Shown here in pieces: positions 44,970-57,971 of a stretch of 64,000 nt of DNA; position 1 is the first letter of the stretch; every line of letters starts with the position of its first letter. Source of the stretch: Lepraria neglecta (lineage: Eukaryota > Ascomycota > Lecanoromycetes > Lecanorales > Stereocaulaceae); assembly GCA_033220425.1 (NCBI GenBank), contig CM065653.1:3100001-3164000 (forward strand). The letters are read 5' to 3'. The position numbers were made by a program, and so were the translations under genes. Below the pieces are notes generated by a model that saw nothing but the letters and a program-made list of their open reading frames with translations, was not told where the DNA came from and ran no database searches.

Positions 44970-46536
44970 TCACTCCCCATCTTCTTTCCCCGTAGTTCCC
45001 TCTCTCCTCACCCTCGCCCCCTCTTTCAACTTCTCCCACCTCTCCCTATACCGACCCACCACCCCTTTCAACTTCTCATTCTCCTTCCCCATCCGCTCCA
45101 ACTCTTTCTTCCCCTCGTTTATCTGCTCCTCCAACAGTGCCACCTTACCATCCGCATCGCCACCACCACCAACAGACGCATCTGGTGACTGTCTCATGCT
45201 CGCCTTTATACTTTGATGTAATGCAGTAGACGACGCCTGCGCGCCCATTTCGAAGTCTGTTAAGCGGCGACTTAGATTATCGAGAATAGAGCGCAAGCTT
45301 TCATTTTCAAGTTGTAGCTCTTCCATCGTCTTGTTACTTCCTGGTACCTTCTTGCCACCCCTTATCATCTGCGGAGAAGGCGGACCAGGAGTCTCCCTCG
45401 CATCTACAAACTCCTCCAAATCCTCGCTCGTACGCGTCCCATCTCTTTCTAAACCAGGAAAGTGTCCGCCCCGCGTGAGTATACTGGCGTAGGGCAGCAT
45501 GCCCCCAGTCGTAGGAACGACATAGAAACTTTCTGCTGCGCCGAGATTGTTTCCGCCGGCTTCTTCGCGCACGGCGCGGAGAGCGGCTTTGGAGAAGAGG
45601 CGGGAGTAGTCTGGTTCGGCTGTTACGCGTTCTTCGGATTTGGAGGGCTTTTTAGTGGAGGCGGGTTTTTCGGGGGCAGGTGGGTCGTCTGTTGTGAGAG
45701 GGAGGCCGGCGAATGCGAGGGGAGCGGAGAGCTTGGAGAAGAGGGATTCGAAGGTTGAGTAGAAGCGGTGGAAGGGCTCGTCTGATTTGGGAGATTCTGG
45801 TTGGGTGGGGTCTGGCGTTGGATTGGGCTGTTTGGGGGGAGGCGTCGGCTGGGATGATGGCTGAGGAGTTGGCGGAGGTTTCTCTGAACTGGGTTTTGCA
45901 GTACTTGAGGCTACGTCTCCTGTTGTTGACCTGCGGGGTGGACTCAGGATTTTGCCTTCTGCTTGGTGCTGGGCTAGGACCGGTGACGAGACCTGGCCAC
46001 TCCGCCGCTGCTTGTAGGATGGTATGCCGCGGGCTGAGGCCAGGTTACTGGCGATGGAGGAGCTGGCATCGCGCTGGGGACGGTGCGCAGCCGCTAGGCT
46101 TTGCGATGCAGGCCGGTATGGAGAGCCTGCGTGAGCTTTTGGGGGAGTTGGGGCTGAAGGCTCCTGGGGGGCGGGCTTCTCTTCTGGGACGGTTTCGGGA
46201 AGCTGGGTAATAGGGTGTGAGTTCTGGAATTTCAGGAGTTGTGCGAGCTTTTGGTGGTGTTGCTCGAGTAGCTTGAGTGCACGGAATGCCTGCTGATAGA
46301 TTAGTCTGTGTAATAAACCAAGGTTACGAGGAGAGCGTGCCTCTGAATTGTCGGTGCCTTTCGCAGCAGTCGCGAACTGCCCTGCCGCGAGATCATGCTC
46401 GTCTATTGCTGCTGTAGGGGTGTTTTCTTTGGAAGCTTTGCGGGCATGGGATTGCGCCTGGAGAGGCAGCAGTCAGTTTTCATCTAGCTCTTAGTTTTAT
46501 ATGAGGTCGAACCAAAGTCAAAGGTGAAGCCTCCAT
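44970..46536 (-). CDS. MIT-domain and coiled-coil protein, Atg38/NRBF2-like
   Basis: Three exons (46536-46513, 46457-46341, 46289-44970) give 486 residues. The second intron (46290-46340) begins with GC (GAG/GCACGC) and ends CAG; it is 51 nt with no stop, so it may also be retained. The N-terminus reads AQSHARKAS, EHDLAAGQFATAAKGTDNSE/AFRALKLLEQHHQKLAQLLK, a three-helix MIT-like module. In Atg38/NRBF2 such a module and a C-terminal coiled coil hold the autophagy PI3-kinase complex I together. Next comes a Pro/Ser-rich linker, FHRFYSTFESLFSKLSAPL, then YVVPTTGGMLPYASIL, and coiled coils (ELQLENESLRSILDNLSRR; LLEEQINEGKKELERMGKE). The coiled-coil gene is certain; the Atg38 name is an inference from order and motif. 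Confidence 0.7.
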
Positions 46537-49189
46537 AGAGATGACTAGCAGCTGAGTGTCTAATACTGCTTGCAAGGTAGGGTTGCCTTGATGACAATGA
46601 CCCTCGTGGAAGAGATATCAAAGTGAATGAGTGAACGGTTTAAAGGTTGCAGATGACTCGAAAGGCTACGCCAAGAGACCTCACCTGACTCGTGCTTGTC
46701 ATACTCTTCATCACCCATCGTTGGCCCTCTCGATTATAAGACGAACATAATCCGTCGAGGTCTAGCCACTTGGGCCCCCTGGCCCTTTCGATCATCCTGT
46801 CTCGACAGCGCCCCAGATTCTCCTATGAGACTGTAAAATGCCGATGCTTTGCGCTCTTGAGCAGCGTATCCTTCGCGTTAACGCATGAACGCTATCCTGT
46901 GAGCATTGTTAGTTGAGCAATTGCCTTTTACGCCTGTGGTGCGAATCAACCTGGTCCCAGAGACGGAGCTTGCAAGTACGATGTAACCTCGAGCTGTGAG
47001 TAGCCACTTTGAGAAATGCCCGCATGACATTCCCGAAGCTCATCGATTCCTTAGAGGCTTAGACTAGAATTACTGTATGCTTTTCGTGACCAGGGAATAG
47101 GTAATGCCGGCAATCTATTAGCCAGTCAACACGATCGATCCACGGCAATTTATGTTACGTGACCCGGTTTTCTTGCTGTCTTAACGATAGCGTCAACTGC
47201 AAAATCAGCACTGCGTCCACAATTCGGAGGCAGCTATGACCATCTCAAAACATGTAACTTGAAGACTCATCCTCGATCAGTTCTGCGGGTCTGTAATTTC
47301 TGGCTTTGCTTTAGTTCCCAGGACAGTCGACATGAACATTGCCCTACATACGAACTTTGGCCAGCGGATCAAGGTGAGGTCAGAGAATAATTTCTCCGAT
47401 GTCCCGGCAGGTTGGTTCTGATTCTGCATAATCTGATTAATTCTGATTCAGCCTGATACGTCCATTTTTACTCTACCCTGCTTCGCTGCGGACAGAAACC
47501 TCGTCCCTGGTACTGTTCGTACCTGTACTGTCTGGAGATGGGCCGTTCCACATTCTTGTTTTCCACGCTATCCTTTTGCTCCATGATCTGCTCGTAAGCA
47601 AATAATACAGGTCGTTCCAGTCCAGTGGAAATGATTTCTAGATCTACAAACTCTTCTTTGTTCTCGTTCTACATGATTCCTCCTCCACCAACGACTCTGT
47701 GGATCTGATATGGAACCTTGACCCTAATGACCCTCAATCTAGCCAGAAAGAATCAAAGCTGGTGAGCTACCATGTAGGGTGAGGAACTTCCGCATGTCAT
47801 TTTCTCATCATACCCTTTTCCAGCGGTAAATGTACGGTACTATCTGCAAGCGGATTGGTTGTCAGCACGAGATACCTTCGTCCTGAAATGCTTCCCAAGA
47901 CCCTCACCTCTATGAGCATAAACACTGACTGTCCCCAAAAGCGAAGCGATGCTGACCGATCGACCTTGTGACCCTCATGGCTTGTTGTTAGTTCGGTAAA
48001 TGCTGGCCAATGCAAACCACATCCGTCCCTGCGGAATCACTCCCTGTTAGCATCCCTCTGGGCTTTCGTTGCAGGTCCACATACTCATCCTTCGGGGATT
48101 ACATTCTGCTTCGGGGTATAAATGGAGGCTCGGCTCGGCTCGCGGACTGTGATGCATGATAACTCCCAGCTGAGTGATTACTGATCATACGGGGAGAAGA
48201 GATCGCTGTGGTGGCTAACACAGGCTGGCGGGTACGTAAATCGAGGTTCTACTGGTGGCTGGATCTACCTAGATCTCATTTTCGCTTGACCGGATGTCAA
48301 AGAGCTGCAGGGCCTTTCAAGCGTCGGTACAGCTTCACTTCTCAAAGAAGTTTTTGTACCCATGGTGATCTGCTTTAATTGTTGCAGCTATGCGTGTGCT
48401 ACCACCCTCCGCCATAAGCTCCATCGATGTTCTGTGTTCTGAAGAAACACACGATTCGCTCAAAAAGACGCCTTTGATGTATGACTAGGGCTCACGTCTA
48501 AAGCCACTTCAAGACCGAACCCGGAAGTTGCAAGCTCTAAATAGCTTCAAAGCGAGCACTGCGATCTTCTATGCAGTGAGCATGGCGCTATCCTCCGGTT
48601 TGTATACTTTCTCTTCTTGCTGCATCTCTCCATGTGTCGCTTCCCTGCTTCCTGACTTCATTCACTGATTACTATACAATGGCCACATGAGCGTGAATAA
48701 TTCGAACGACAACAGCTCGCTGTCGCTGGAGGCGGCCTGAACTGACGAATCTGCTTGAGACCTTCATAGAAGATTGTCAGCGCAGCATCTGATCTCTCGC
48801 CTTTTGCCGTATGGCCTTGCAGCTGTATCTTCGTATTCGGAGGTCCGTTTCTGCTTCGATTACTATGGTCATCGATGCATAATCTCTCCACCATTCCGGT
48901 GCAAGATTTTGTCCACGTTCGACCTCTTGGCTCTCACAGTCTCGGTGGAGGATGCTCATTGAACCTAGTGGGCGGCCACGTTCTTCGCAGCGATTCTGAT
49001 GCAGTCAGCTCAATGCTGATCAGCTTCCCGGGACCCCATATTGCTCCACTGCCATTTTGTCTATATAAGGCCTCCTCTTCTACTATGGATGGCTTCTCTC
49101 TCCATCATCTTCCTCAGTCATGAACTTCGAACAATCTTTTTATTCCAAGAAAGACCCCAATACTGAAGCACTTCTCAACTCATCTCACA
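46537..49189. other. Long intergenic region
   Basis: About 2.6 kb, the longest gene-free stretch in the core part. Frames are short and resemble nothing. A short ggctc repeat lies at about 48126-48146. The last 150 bases before 49190 have a TATA-like tctatataag (about 49060) and would be the promoter of the next gene. Confidence 0.45.
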
Positions 49190-49225
49190 ATAAGGAATTC
49201 CGCAATCATCTCATTGATCGCCGGC

Positions 49226-49750
49226 ATGGCAGCCATGGCGTCCACCATACCCCTTGAGACTAGAGAGACCCCTACCAACATTCTGGTCCCTGGTGTCGTC
49301 TTCACTCACAGAACTCCTAACACCGAGATTGCCGAAACCAGCGTGAGCGTCTACGCCTGCAGAGACGTCAACTTCGGCGGTGATTGCCAGAATCTTGCCT
49401 CCACCATCAATCAATGCTGTAAGCCGCAGTCGAAGAGCCCCGATTCCTCGAGATTCTTATTGACATCGGACTCTAGACAATCTTGGTAACGGCTTCGATG
49501 ACTCAATCTCTCCTCTCGGGCCTTCCCAGGGTGTGGACTGCGATTTCTACAAGTATGATACCTAGTTCGCTAGCGTATATGTTTGAAGAAAAAGCTCGCT
49601 AGTGTGCTAACACTGTATGCTTATAGCGACGTTAGATGCAGCGGTGCTGACGGTGAGCTTAACGACATTGCCTATCCTAGCGTTTCCAACTTGGCCACCT
49701 ACGACAGGGGAGTGTATAACGATGTGTTCAGTAGCTACGTCTGCTACTAG
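49226..49750 (+). CDS. Small secreted Cys-rich protein, start codon possibly lost
   Basis: Three exons (49226-49418, 49477-49552, 49627-49750) give 130 residues from the first ATG. The pattern VYACRDVNFGGDCQ, INQCYNLGNGFDDSISPLGP, CDFYNDVRCSGADGELNDIA and SSYVCY is that of fungal small secreted proteins with a beta/gamma-crystallin-like repeat (six or more cysteines). In frame upstream of 49226 the sequence is RNSAIISLIAGMAAMA, which reads as a signal peptide, but its expected first codon is ATA (49190-49192) instead of ATG. Starting at 49226 would remove most of the hydrophobic core. So either the gene has lost its start, or an upstream exon supplies it. Introns are GTAAGC..TAG and GTATGA..TAG. 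Confidence 0.65.
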
Positions 49751-50249
49751 GGCACGAGGGGAAGATTGGGAGTTGGCTCAGAGTTGGCGAGGATGACAGG
49801 ATGGCGAGTCGTGCTGAAGGGGAGCAATTTTCTTAAAGTCGATTTCGGTATTGGCTTGTGTCGTAGCTTGCCATAGACCATGACGCTTATTCTAGATGAC
49901 TTAGTACTTTCATATTAGTCTGAATACACAAAACTCACCCTGCGTACAAAATTCCTGTAGAGACAGTGTAGATGTATGTTGTAATTGGTTGAGGCTCCGT
50001 CCCGCTGTCGTCGATCTGGAGAAGCGCGTCGATCGATCTGCGCCAAGACATTTAAATGGGTGTGCCAGGATTACGAGTACGCTCGCCGTCATTATTAGTG
50101 AAAGTGACTGTGTCACCTCACTCGTTACTCCACCTACTATTGACGCCCTTTTCTACGCACCTTTCAAGGTATCTCTCGTACCTATATGAATCATGAACTA
50201 ATCGCATCCATCTCTATCCCCCCAATCGATTCGGAAGGAAGCCGCCTTC
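49751..50249. other. Intergenic spacer
   Basis: About 500 bases; no signal beyond ordinary promoter-like sequence before the LAM gene. Confidence 0.4.
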
Positions 50250-53200
50250 ATGGCCGGTCCAAACGAAGAGATTTCTCCAGCGCCTTCCAATTCATCACTA
50301 TCTTCCAAGGGCTTCAAAGGTGTTATTGCCAAAGCCCGTCTTGGGCGCAAGGATGACAACTCCACGACTTCCCTCAATGGCTCAGACGAAAGCGAGCGCG
50401 GCGGGATCAGGAGCTCAGTCGACTCCTTGAATGACAGAGCGCGCGACAGTGGAAGACCCAGCGTGGACGATGGACTGCCTTCTGGACCCAGCAGTTTGTC
50501 GAAGCTGATACCAGGCCGCGTCAAAAAAAAGAGGAGGAAGCGTGAGGAGGCGGAGCAGCTACAACAGGAGTTGGCAGAGGGTCGGGGGCGCAGCGTGGAT
50601 GACCAGACCGCAACGGTGGCTGAATCCAGACTACAACCAGGGAATGAAAATAGAACAACGTTGGGAGAAGACGGAGGAAGTTTGCTAACGATTGAGTCTG
50701 ACACTGAATCGTAAGCTGACCCGCTCTTCTTGTTCGTCAATCCAGCATGCCAAGCCTTTTTCGGCGAGCCTCGCACCTCAGGCCGCACGATTCAGCCTCC
50801 GCTACTGTCCCGCTCTCAGGCTGAAGGATTGCCTTCGACTCCATGCTGTGTCGATCTGTCTTCACTCAAACATTTGCTGAATAGCTTCTTTCATAACATT
50901 CGAGACGTGCTTGACCGCTAGTTGCACACATTCTGAGTACCTATTTGCTAATCGAACAAAGACCAGCTGTGTCACCCATACGACCTCCGGTTATAAGCCA
51001 CCCTTCCCACATCGGCTACCTGACCTCCTCTTCGCCCTTAGTCAAAACTAATACCCCCACCGATACCCCGAATAACCTCCAACTAGACAGGCCCGCCTTC
51101 CAAAACCCGCAATACCATAAGTCCGATACCTTCCCGGCCACCGCCAGTACGCAGTCTCTCACCTCGGATCTGGCACCCCAGCATGCGGCTACAATGGATA
51201 GTAGAGATGGAGGGAGATCCCTCAGCGCGGCAGACGGCAACAGAAGTCGAGGGGTCTCGCCAGGCGCCAGGATCAAGGACGTCTTTACCATGGGACCCAA
51301 AAAGAAGGATATAAGCCCGCCAAAAAGTCCAGATCGCGGGTCTGTGAAGTCTACGGATGGGAACGCCCTTGGCGCCTTGTTCAAGAAAGACAAGTGGGGC
51401 AGCGCCAACCTGGGGAGACCCTCGAAGGCTTCAGACAGTGTCCAGTCATTTGAGACCAATCCAAGAAGCCCCACCACCAGCATGCGGGACATTCCTACGA
51501 TCATTACTGCGCCAAGCACTCCCCCCAGTGCCTCTTTTGAAGCTCCAAAAACACACGTCACACCCCCGACTCCAACGGACGCCCGTCCAGTTTCCCCCAA
51601 TAGCCCATCGCTCAACAACAAGGCTTTCGGCTCTGCAGGAACAAACGCAAACACAATCACATCTCCTTCTGGCAACATGATCTCCCACCGCCGCGTGAGA
51701 TCTGACTCCGCTACGCAGGCGCCAAGCAAGCTCTCCAACGTCATGTCTGCCCCCCTGACACCTGCGATAGAAGAAGCGAAGACAACAGGAGCTCGTACTC
51801 CGGGCGCACAGAACCTGCCGGGCGGGGGAGGTTTCTTCTCGTCCGTCTTTTCTGCTGCTCAAAACGCAGCAAACCAATTGAGCAATACCATTGCGAACAA
51901 CAACCAACCACGCTCTCGAAGCTCGACGCACGAGGCCGTAGTGGACGAGAAACAGGATTTGGACGGCACTGCGGCAGTCGTGGCTGAGGCGGAAGATCGA
52001 CCCGTGAGTCAGGAGAAGAAATCCGCTATTGACACCTTGGGTATGGGCGACTTGAGCCTTAGCCATCTGGGTATTGGCACTGGTTCTCCCGGAAACAACT
52101 CTACCACCACCCTTCTCAATGGCTCGTCCGAGAACGGTGAAAATGGAAATTTGGTTCTGCGAGAAGAAGCTGCTGCGCGTGTGGAAGATGTGTCTGCTGC
52201 TCGTGCGGTATCGGCTGCTTATACCGAGCAATCCATACAGGACAATACGTCTACACCGGTTGCTGAAGACGTTGCGGCTGGCGTCAGGCCGAGGTCAACG
52301 TACGAACCTAGTATCATGACAGGTGATAAAACACCTCCAAATGGAAGCTTGTACGAGGGAACTCAGGGGATTCGTCGTAGCGGAAGCGTTCGCAGTCGCG
52401 TTGAAAAAATCACTAAGAGAAACCGAAACAGCTCTTCTGCCACTGGCGGTACTATTGGTGCTGCCATTGCAGCAGGAAACGCAGCCCTGGCGAATCCAGC
52501 TTCATCAGGCAGTACTCCCAAGCTGACCGGTTTTGCTGTGGCTACGAAGAAACGCAATCGGGAGTTCCATAACTTATTTCGTACCGTGCCCGAAGACGAC
52601 TATCTGATTGAGGATTACAGCTGTGCTTTGCAGAGGGATATCATCCTGGCTGGGAGGATATACATCTCAGAGGGACATATATGCTTCTCAAGTAACATCC
52701 TTGGCTGGGTTACTACTCTAATCATCAGTTTTGACGAGATTGTGTCGGTTGAGAAGGAGAGCACCGCAATGGTATTCCCAAACGCGATCGCTATACAGAC
52801 ACTGCATGCAAGGCATACGTTCCGCAGTCTGCTTAGTCGAGAAGCCACGTACGATTTGATAATTGGTATCTGGAAGGTCAACCATCCGTCGTTGAAGAGC
52901 TCACTCAATGGTATACGGCTCGATCAAGGGGGGACTGGCGATAAGACTGAAAAGGCCGATCCAAGTGGTAGTGACGGAGCTAGCGATACAACTGATGATG
53001 AGGAAGAGATATACGATGAAGACGAGGAAGAGGACGAAGGAACCGGCAGTTTTACTGAGGTACCAGAAGCTAGCATTGCTGGCAGTGAACTTGCCCCTGA
53101 TCAGCAAGTTTCTCGTAAAGCTTCTGCGATGGGTGTAGCTGCGGGAGCTGCGGCCAGCGCGGGACCCATTGTTGGGGAGACCAGGGGTGGTGAGAAGGCT

Positions 53201-54516
53201 GCAGCGGCCAGTGCTGCCAGTCAAGATTTCCCAGGTCCAGCGATGCATGCGCCAACAGAGTGCAGCGATGGAGACACGCATCTCGACAAATTCCTCAAAG
53301 ACGACATCATCCCAGCTCCGCTCGGCAAAGTCTACTCCATGGTCTTTGGTCCCGCCTCTGGCGGATTCATGGCTAAGTGGCTGTTGGATGAGATCAAAGT
53401 GACGGATCTGCAAATGGAGGAGGACAAAAAGGGTCTTTCGGAAGAGAACAAGACTCGCAACTTCTCATACATCAAGCCGCTTTATGCCTCGATAGGTCCC
53501 AAATCAACAAAGTGCGTTGTGACCGACAACCTGGACTCCATGGACTATGAAAAAGCCATATGTGTCACCCAGAGTACTCAAACGCCTGATGTTCCTAGTG
53601 GAAATGTTTTCGTCACGAAGACGCATTTTTGCTTTATGTGGGCTCCAGGTAATGCGACGAGGATGATCATCAACTTCACTATTGAGTGGACTGGCAAAAG
53701 CTGGCTGAAAGGTAATCACCCACTCATTTCCCATCCCTACAAAACAATCATTAACAAACATCCCCAGGCCCCATAGAAAAAGGCGCAGCAGACGGTCAAA
53801 CAACCTACTGCAACGGCCTCGTCAAAGCCCTCAAAGCAGGCGTGACATCCCGCCCCCGCGCTGGCACTAATGGCTCGAAACTCAAAGGCAAGGGCAAGCG
53901 CAAGAAGGGCGACGCAACTCCCTCCACGAAGTCTCCAGCATCCGAAAAAGCGGCGCCAGGCGCTCAACCAAAAGATTCTTCTTGGGGCCTTTTCGAGCCG
54001 CTGCATGGCATCCTTGGCCCTGTGGTCGATATCTTTAGCCCGATTATCAGCGCAAATATGATCATAGGCTTCCTCCTGCTTGTGATACTGTTCAACTACA
54101 TCCGCGGTCCTAAGGCCGCCTCACTTAACTCACTGGCGTATCCGGGCATGATGCCGAGTTCGCAGCGTATAGTAGCTTACGAAGAAATATGGCGGCGGGA
54201 GGAGAGCGATCTTTGGGATTGGCTCGAGGAGAGGGTTGCTATGCAAGGCGTATCCTACCCAAACGGCGGCGATCGAGAAGCTGCAGCGAAAGCGAGAAAG
54301 GCGAGGGAGAAGAGTTTGAAAGGTCAGGGGAAGGCTTTGAGGGATGTGAGGATGAGTGAGAGGGAGGTTGATGAGGCTATTAGGGTTACGGAGGAGAGGT
54401 TGGGGGTGCTGAAGAGGGCGGTGCAGGAAGGAAAGGGGATAAAAGGAGAGCTGGAGGAGGGAAGTGAGGAGGAGGCGGTCATGGGTGGGGATGGTGGTGG
54501 GGATACGGAGTTGTAG
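50250..54516 (+). CDS. LAM-family sterol transfer protein (GRAM, VASt, TM)
   Basis: LAM/Ltc/Ysp proteins sit in the ER at contact sites and carry ergosterol between membranes. Exons 50250-50710, 50962-53711 and 53768-54516 give 1319 residues. Intron 1 is long (251 nt); its splice restores TES/PAVSPIRPPVISHPSH. A basic stretch (PGRVKKKRRKREEAEQ) and a long disordered Ser/Pro region come first. The GRAM (PH-like) domain is at about 683-793 (REFHNLFRTVPEDDYLIEDY, GRIYISEGHICFSSN, GWVTTLIISFDEIVSVEK). An acidic run (DDEEEIYDEDEEEDE) follows. The sterol-binding VASt domain spans about 920-1110 (HLDKFLKDDIIPAPLGKVYS, and after the second splice TTYCNGLVKAL). A helix at about 1164-1181 (MIIGFLLLVILFNYI) anchors it, and a coiled coil ends the protein. 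Confidence 0.9.
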
Positions 54517-55559
54517 GCTTTGTATAAATAATTGGAGCGTTCTAGCCCTGGAAGGCATATCTTTATACCCGTACAAAATCGATGAAGTGGCGTGGGTCTG
54601 AGCATTGTGACGACTTTTGAATATGAAATGTTTTTGAATGGAAAGACAGCGCTCGCTTGAAAATTGAAGACTATCATGCTATACTACTTACATGCTCCAT
54701 CTTGAACTAAACGCCGAGATATAGAAAACAGACACACACAGCGGTTTTTATGCTCATTAATCATCATTGCGACAGGTTTGATGATCTGATTCCTTCTCCG
54801 TCTGTCGCAGTCAGGATATTTAGAGTCTCTGAGGCCATGTTTGAGGCCTCGCTTCTCGAAGCTGAACGTTGCAAAACGTCCTCCCTTAGCGTATCTTGCC
54901 GCAGCTCAGGAGGATATGGGTGGCTGAATATGGGTCGACTAAGGCGCGACTTGGGCTTCGTAGATCCAAGGAGACGGTGAGGGAAGTTGGAATAAGGGGC
55001 GAGAGTGAAAAGGGAAGGGAATGGTATGAGGAAGTAAGAAGCGGGAAGAGAGATGAAACAAGGATTTCTGGGGATATAGAGTTTAGGGTCGGATCTCTTA
55101 CAAACGAAGCGAACATTACGAATGCAATCCACATGCCATTTATCAAGCATTTTTATCAAGCAAACCATGGTCTAATAGGCTATCAGAAGTGGCGGACGGC
55201 TGTGCAGATTGTTTGAACTTATTCTCTCTGGGGAATATTGTCGGAATTACGGGAACTATGCTCCTGTTAGGCAACCCCCTTTCCAATGCTATGAGCTCGT
55301 ACTGAGGCTACAACGTCTGTGTTGACAAATACTAGAGACTTCCTCGGATACAGTGCTAGATGTAGAGCCTCAAGGTCTCTCTATCCCTTCCTATTCTAGG
55401 AGAGCGATCCTTGGAGAGAGGGGGCTGAAGGCGAATCGAAAGAGTAACCTTTTGAGGCCACGTTGAAGGTATGTTACTGCTGGAAATGGTGGAAGGATTG
55501 GTCAACTGCCAATTTGAGCTTAGCATTCAAGTACACATCATAAGGATCTCGTCAGTGCG
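54517..55559. other. Intergenic spacer
   Basis: About 1 kb with no recognised gene; it leads into the second accessory island. Confidence 0.4.
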
Positions 55560-56047
55560 GTGGGATTTAAAAGTACTCTAATATGCACGGCCTTCTAGAC
55601 GATCCAACATGCGTCGCTCATTAGTACTCAAATCTGCATCTTGAGAAGGAGATATATTGCCCCGTTGAAGACGCCGTTTATGGAGTCAGTACTATTACAG
55701 AATTAATCAAGTCTCTCAACGGTAAAAAAAAGGTACCGGAAACCACCTACGAGGTATGGGCGATCTGCGAATACGAGAATCCTCTACCAGTTATTAAAGA
55801 AGAAGTTGAGGACACCGACTGTGATTTACCAATTAAGGTAGAGAAGACCGCCGGAGCCTTGTCTATATCGAAAAGTAAAAGACCTTATATTAAGCAGGAA
55901 AAGTCGGCTTCTTCAGCGAAGGCTTCTTCTGTAAGCAAGGCCTCATCGAGCAAAACACTTTCTACGAGCAGGGTGTCCACACCCTGCAAGAAGCCTATAT
56001 CAGGAACACCGCAACGGGCAGATCGCCAGCGTCCTGCGGTCGAGTAA
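55560..56047 (+). CDS. Unknown Lys/Ser-rich open frame in accessory island
   Basis: One frame is open from about 55600 to the stop at 56045 (about 145 codons): EKEIYCPVEDAVYGVSTITE, YEVWAICEYENPLPVI, then an acidic part and a Ser/Lys-rich C-terminus (SASSAKASSVSKASSSK). No ATG-led start was settled; the first Met is late. The composition resembles the Lys/Ser-rich open frame at about 20220-20440 in the other accessory tract. It resembles nothing that I can name. It lies head to tail with the unknown minus-strand gene and may belong to the same element. Confidence 0.35.
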
Positions 56048-56180
56048 TCTCAAAAAGATCAGACGCCTTATACGTCACTATCCCCTGCAGGTAAAAAACG
56101 GAGACAGTAGCGCCATCTATAGAGAGCTCGGTAGATAGTATACTCGAGGTAGTAAGCAATGCAGACAATAAGGACATTAT

Positions 56181-57688
56181 TTATATCGATTCCCATAGGA
56201 TCTTGTTCCACTCGATTGTCGCTGGGTTCAACCTGAATAATTCTATTGCGTCATTAAAAATATCCCAGCGCTCACAGCCAGGAAGATCCGTAAACAGGTC
56301 CCACCTGGATATAAAAGTCAGTAAAGCCAGCGGCAGGTCTAGGGTTCCGAATGACATACGCTTCATCAGGATCGGTAGAATCAGCAAGACCGTCTAGCCG
56401 CCTGAGCGCTGCCTCTCTTGCTGCTAATACTTGCGCCTTCCTCTTTGCACCGTCCATAACAATCTCGCCAAGCTCACTGTCGTCGTATACGGTGTGATCC
56501 TTCTTTTGGGGTTCGGCCGCTTCCTTATCAAGCTTGGTAAACGGCGCAACCTCTAGGATCTGCTGAGGAGCTAGCTCGCGTACTCTCGACCTAGTTAACT
56601 GGTCAGGCTACACCTTCGGCGCCTTGCTAGACTCCGCTTGGGCATCGGGCTCCCTCTGTCTCTTTGCACCGATATTCTTGGGGCCCTGCGTAGGTGCTTT
56701 TGGCGACTTGTCTGAGGATACCGTAGGACCAGCAGGATAAGCTGGGACTAGGGTCGGATTCGTGCCCGACGATGCTAGCTGAAGGGAGGCTGTAGAAATT
56801 TGGGGGGCTGGAGTATTGAGGAGTCTGGCGAAGGCTACGCGAAATATCAGTATCAGCAGTATTGCGAAACTGGACTACCTCAAACTTACAGGTTGGCGTT
56901 CGCTCATAACGAAACCACAACTTCCTTCCTCGAAAATACATGATTGCCAACGCAGTTCGAAAAACCCGTTGGTTGTCAACAACAGCGCCAATCTCCGGGC
57001 ATACTAGGTACCAAGCATTTGGTCCATCCTGGTCCAACTCGAGATCCTGGGAACTCTGACGGACGTATCTAAAGAAGTCGAGATCTGAAAACGTCACAGC
57101 GGCTTTGTCCTTGTCGTCTTGCCAGTATGTGTCCTGGAAACGAGATCCTTCGGAGATGAGATACTCAGGCTGTGTTTCAGAGAGCAGAGGGCTGTCGGAG
57201 CGTTGTGTGCGGAGGTGCTGGTAAAATAGTGGGAGTTGTGAATTCGAGTGACCATCGTAAGTTATACGCTTATCCGGCTTGAGCTCACGCCATTTTTTGG
57301 CGGCATGGTATGCGCAAGAATCTCGGAATTTCTTCCAGTACGTGGTGATTCTTTGAAAGCGATGCGTATATCTTGCAAATGGTTCGTAAAAACCGAGGAC
57401 TCGGTCGACTGCCAGAGCTCTGAGCTCCTTTTCGTCCTTATTTGGATTCGTCTTAAGTATATTAAAACCCTGGATTAGAAACTGCTCTTGGACTAAGTGA
57501 AAGAAGTGCTCGGTTTCCTTTGGTGTAGCAGCAACTGAGATTCGGATATCCTCGATCTTAAGAGTACTATCATTGTTGAGATAAAATACGACAGGGGGAG
57601 GTAAGAAAGGTCTGATATGCATATCAGAATTCTTTATTCTGCCCGTCCTCCGAGGCGGATTCTGAGGCGGATTCTGAGGCTGAGACAT
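56181..57688 (-). pseudogene. Unknown accessory gene, interrupted
   Basis: ATG at 57688 begins an intact run of about 270 residues (PPNPPRRTGRIK, FYLNNDSTLKIEDIRI, HFFHLVQEQFLIQGFNIL, YTHRFQRITTYWKKFRDSCA, PEIGAVVDNQRVFRTALAIM). A GTAAGT..CGTAG intron of about 55 nt near 56840-56890 leads to a Pro/Thr-rich exon ending APKV-stop. The same frame is then open again (LTRSRVRELAPQQILEVAPF, AQVLAAREAALRRLDGLADS), and the end (WDIFNDAIELFRLNPATIEW) is in another frame. So it has at least two breaks. I recognise no domain. The setting (TIR element next door, repeat-like flanks) suggests a gene carried by, or captured in, mobile DNA. Confidence 0.45.
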
Positions 57689-57971
57689 AATGAGTAAGCA
57701 AGCGATGAATGAACGATGATATTTATTAATTAATGAAGTATTGATGAGGTCGGAGGAGCGTTGCTAACGTTCTATAGACAAGATGGATAAGAAGAGAATG
57801 GTTATAGACGAAAATGATAAGGTGAGAGCGCCAGAGGGCGAAATTCACTAGGCGCGAAATGCCGAAATGCCGACGCGCAATAGAGATTTTTATTTACATC
57901 ATGTCAGATCGGTAAGTCAGATCGGGATTTGGTCATTACTAATCAGGATTTCATCAATGGTGAATTCTTGC

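Noticed and set aside
51016-51744. 242-codon minus-strand frame inside the LAM gene
   Set aside because: It is the antisense shadow of the long Ser/Pro-rich exon, whose plus-strand reading has clear domains downstream.
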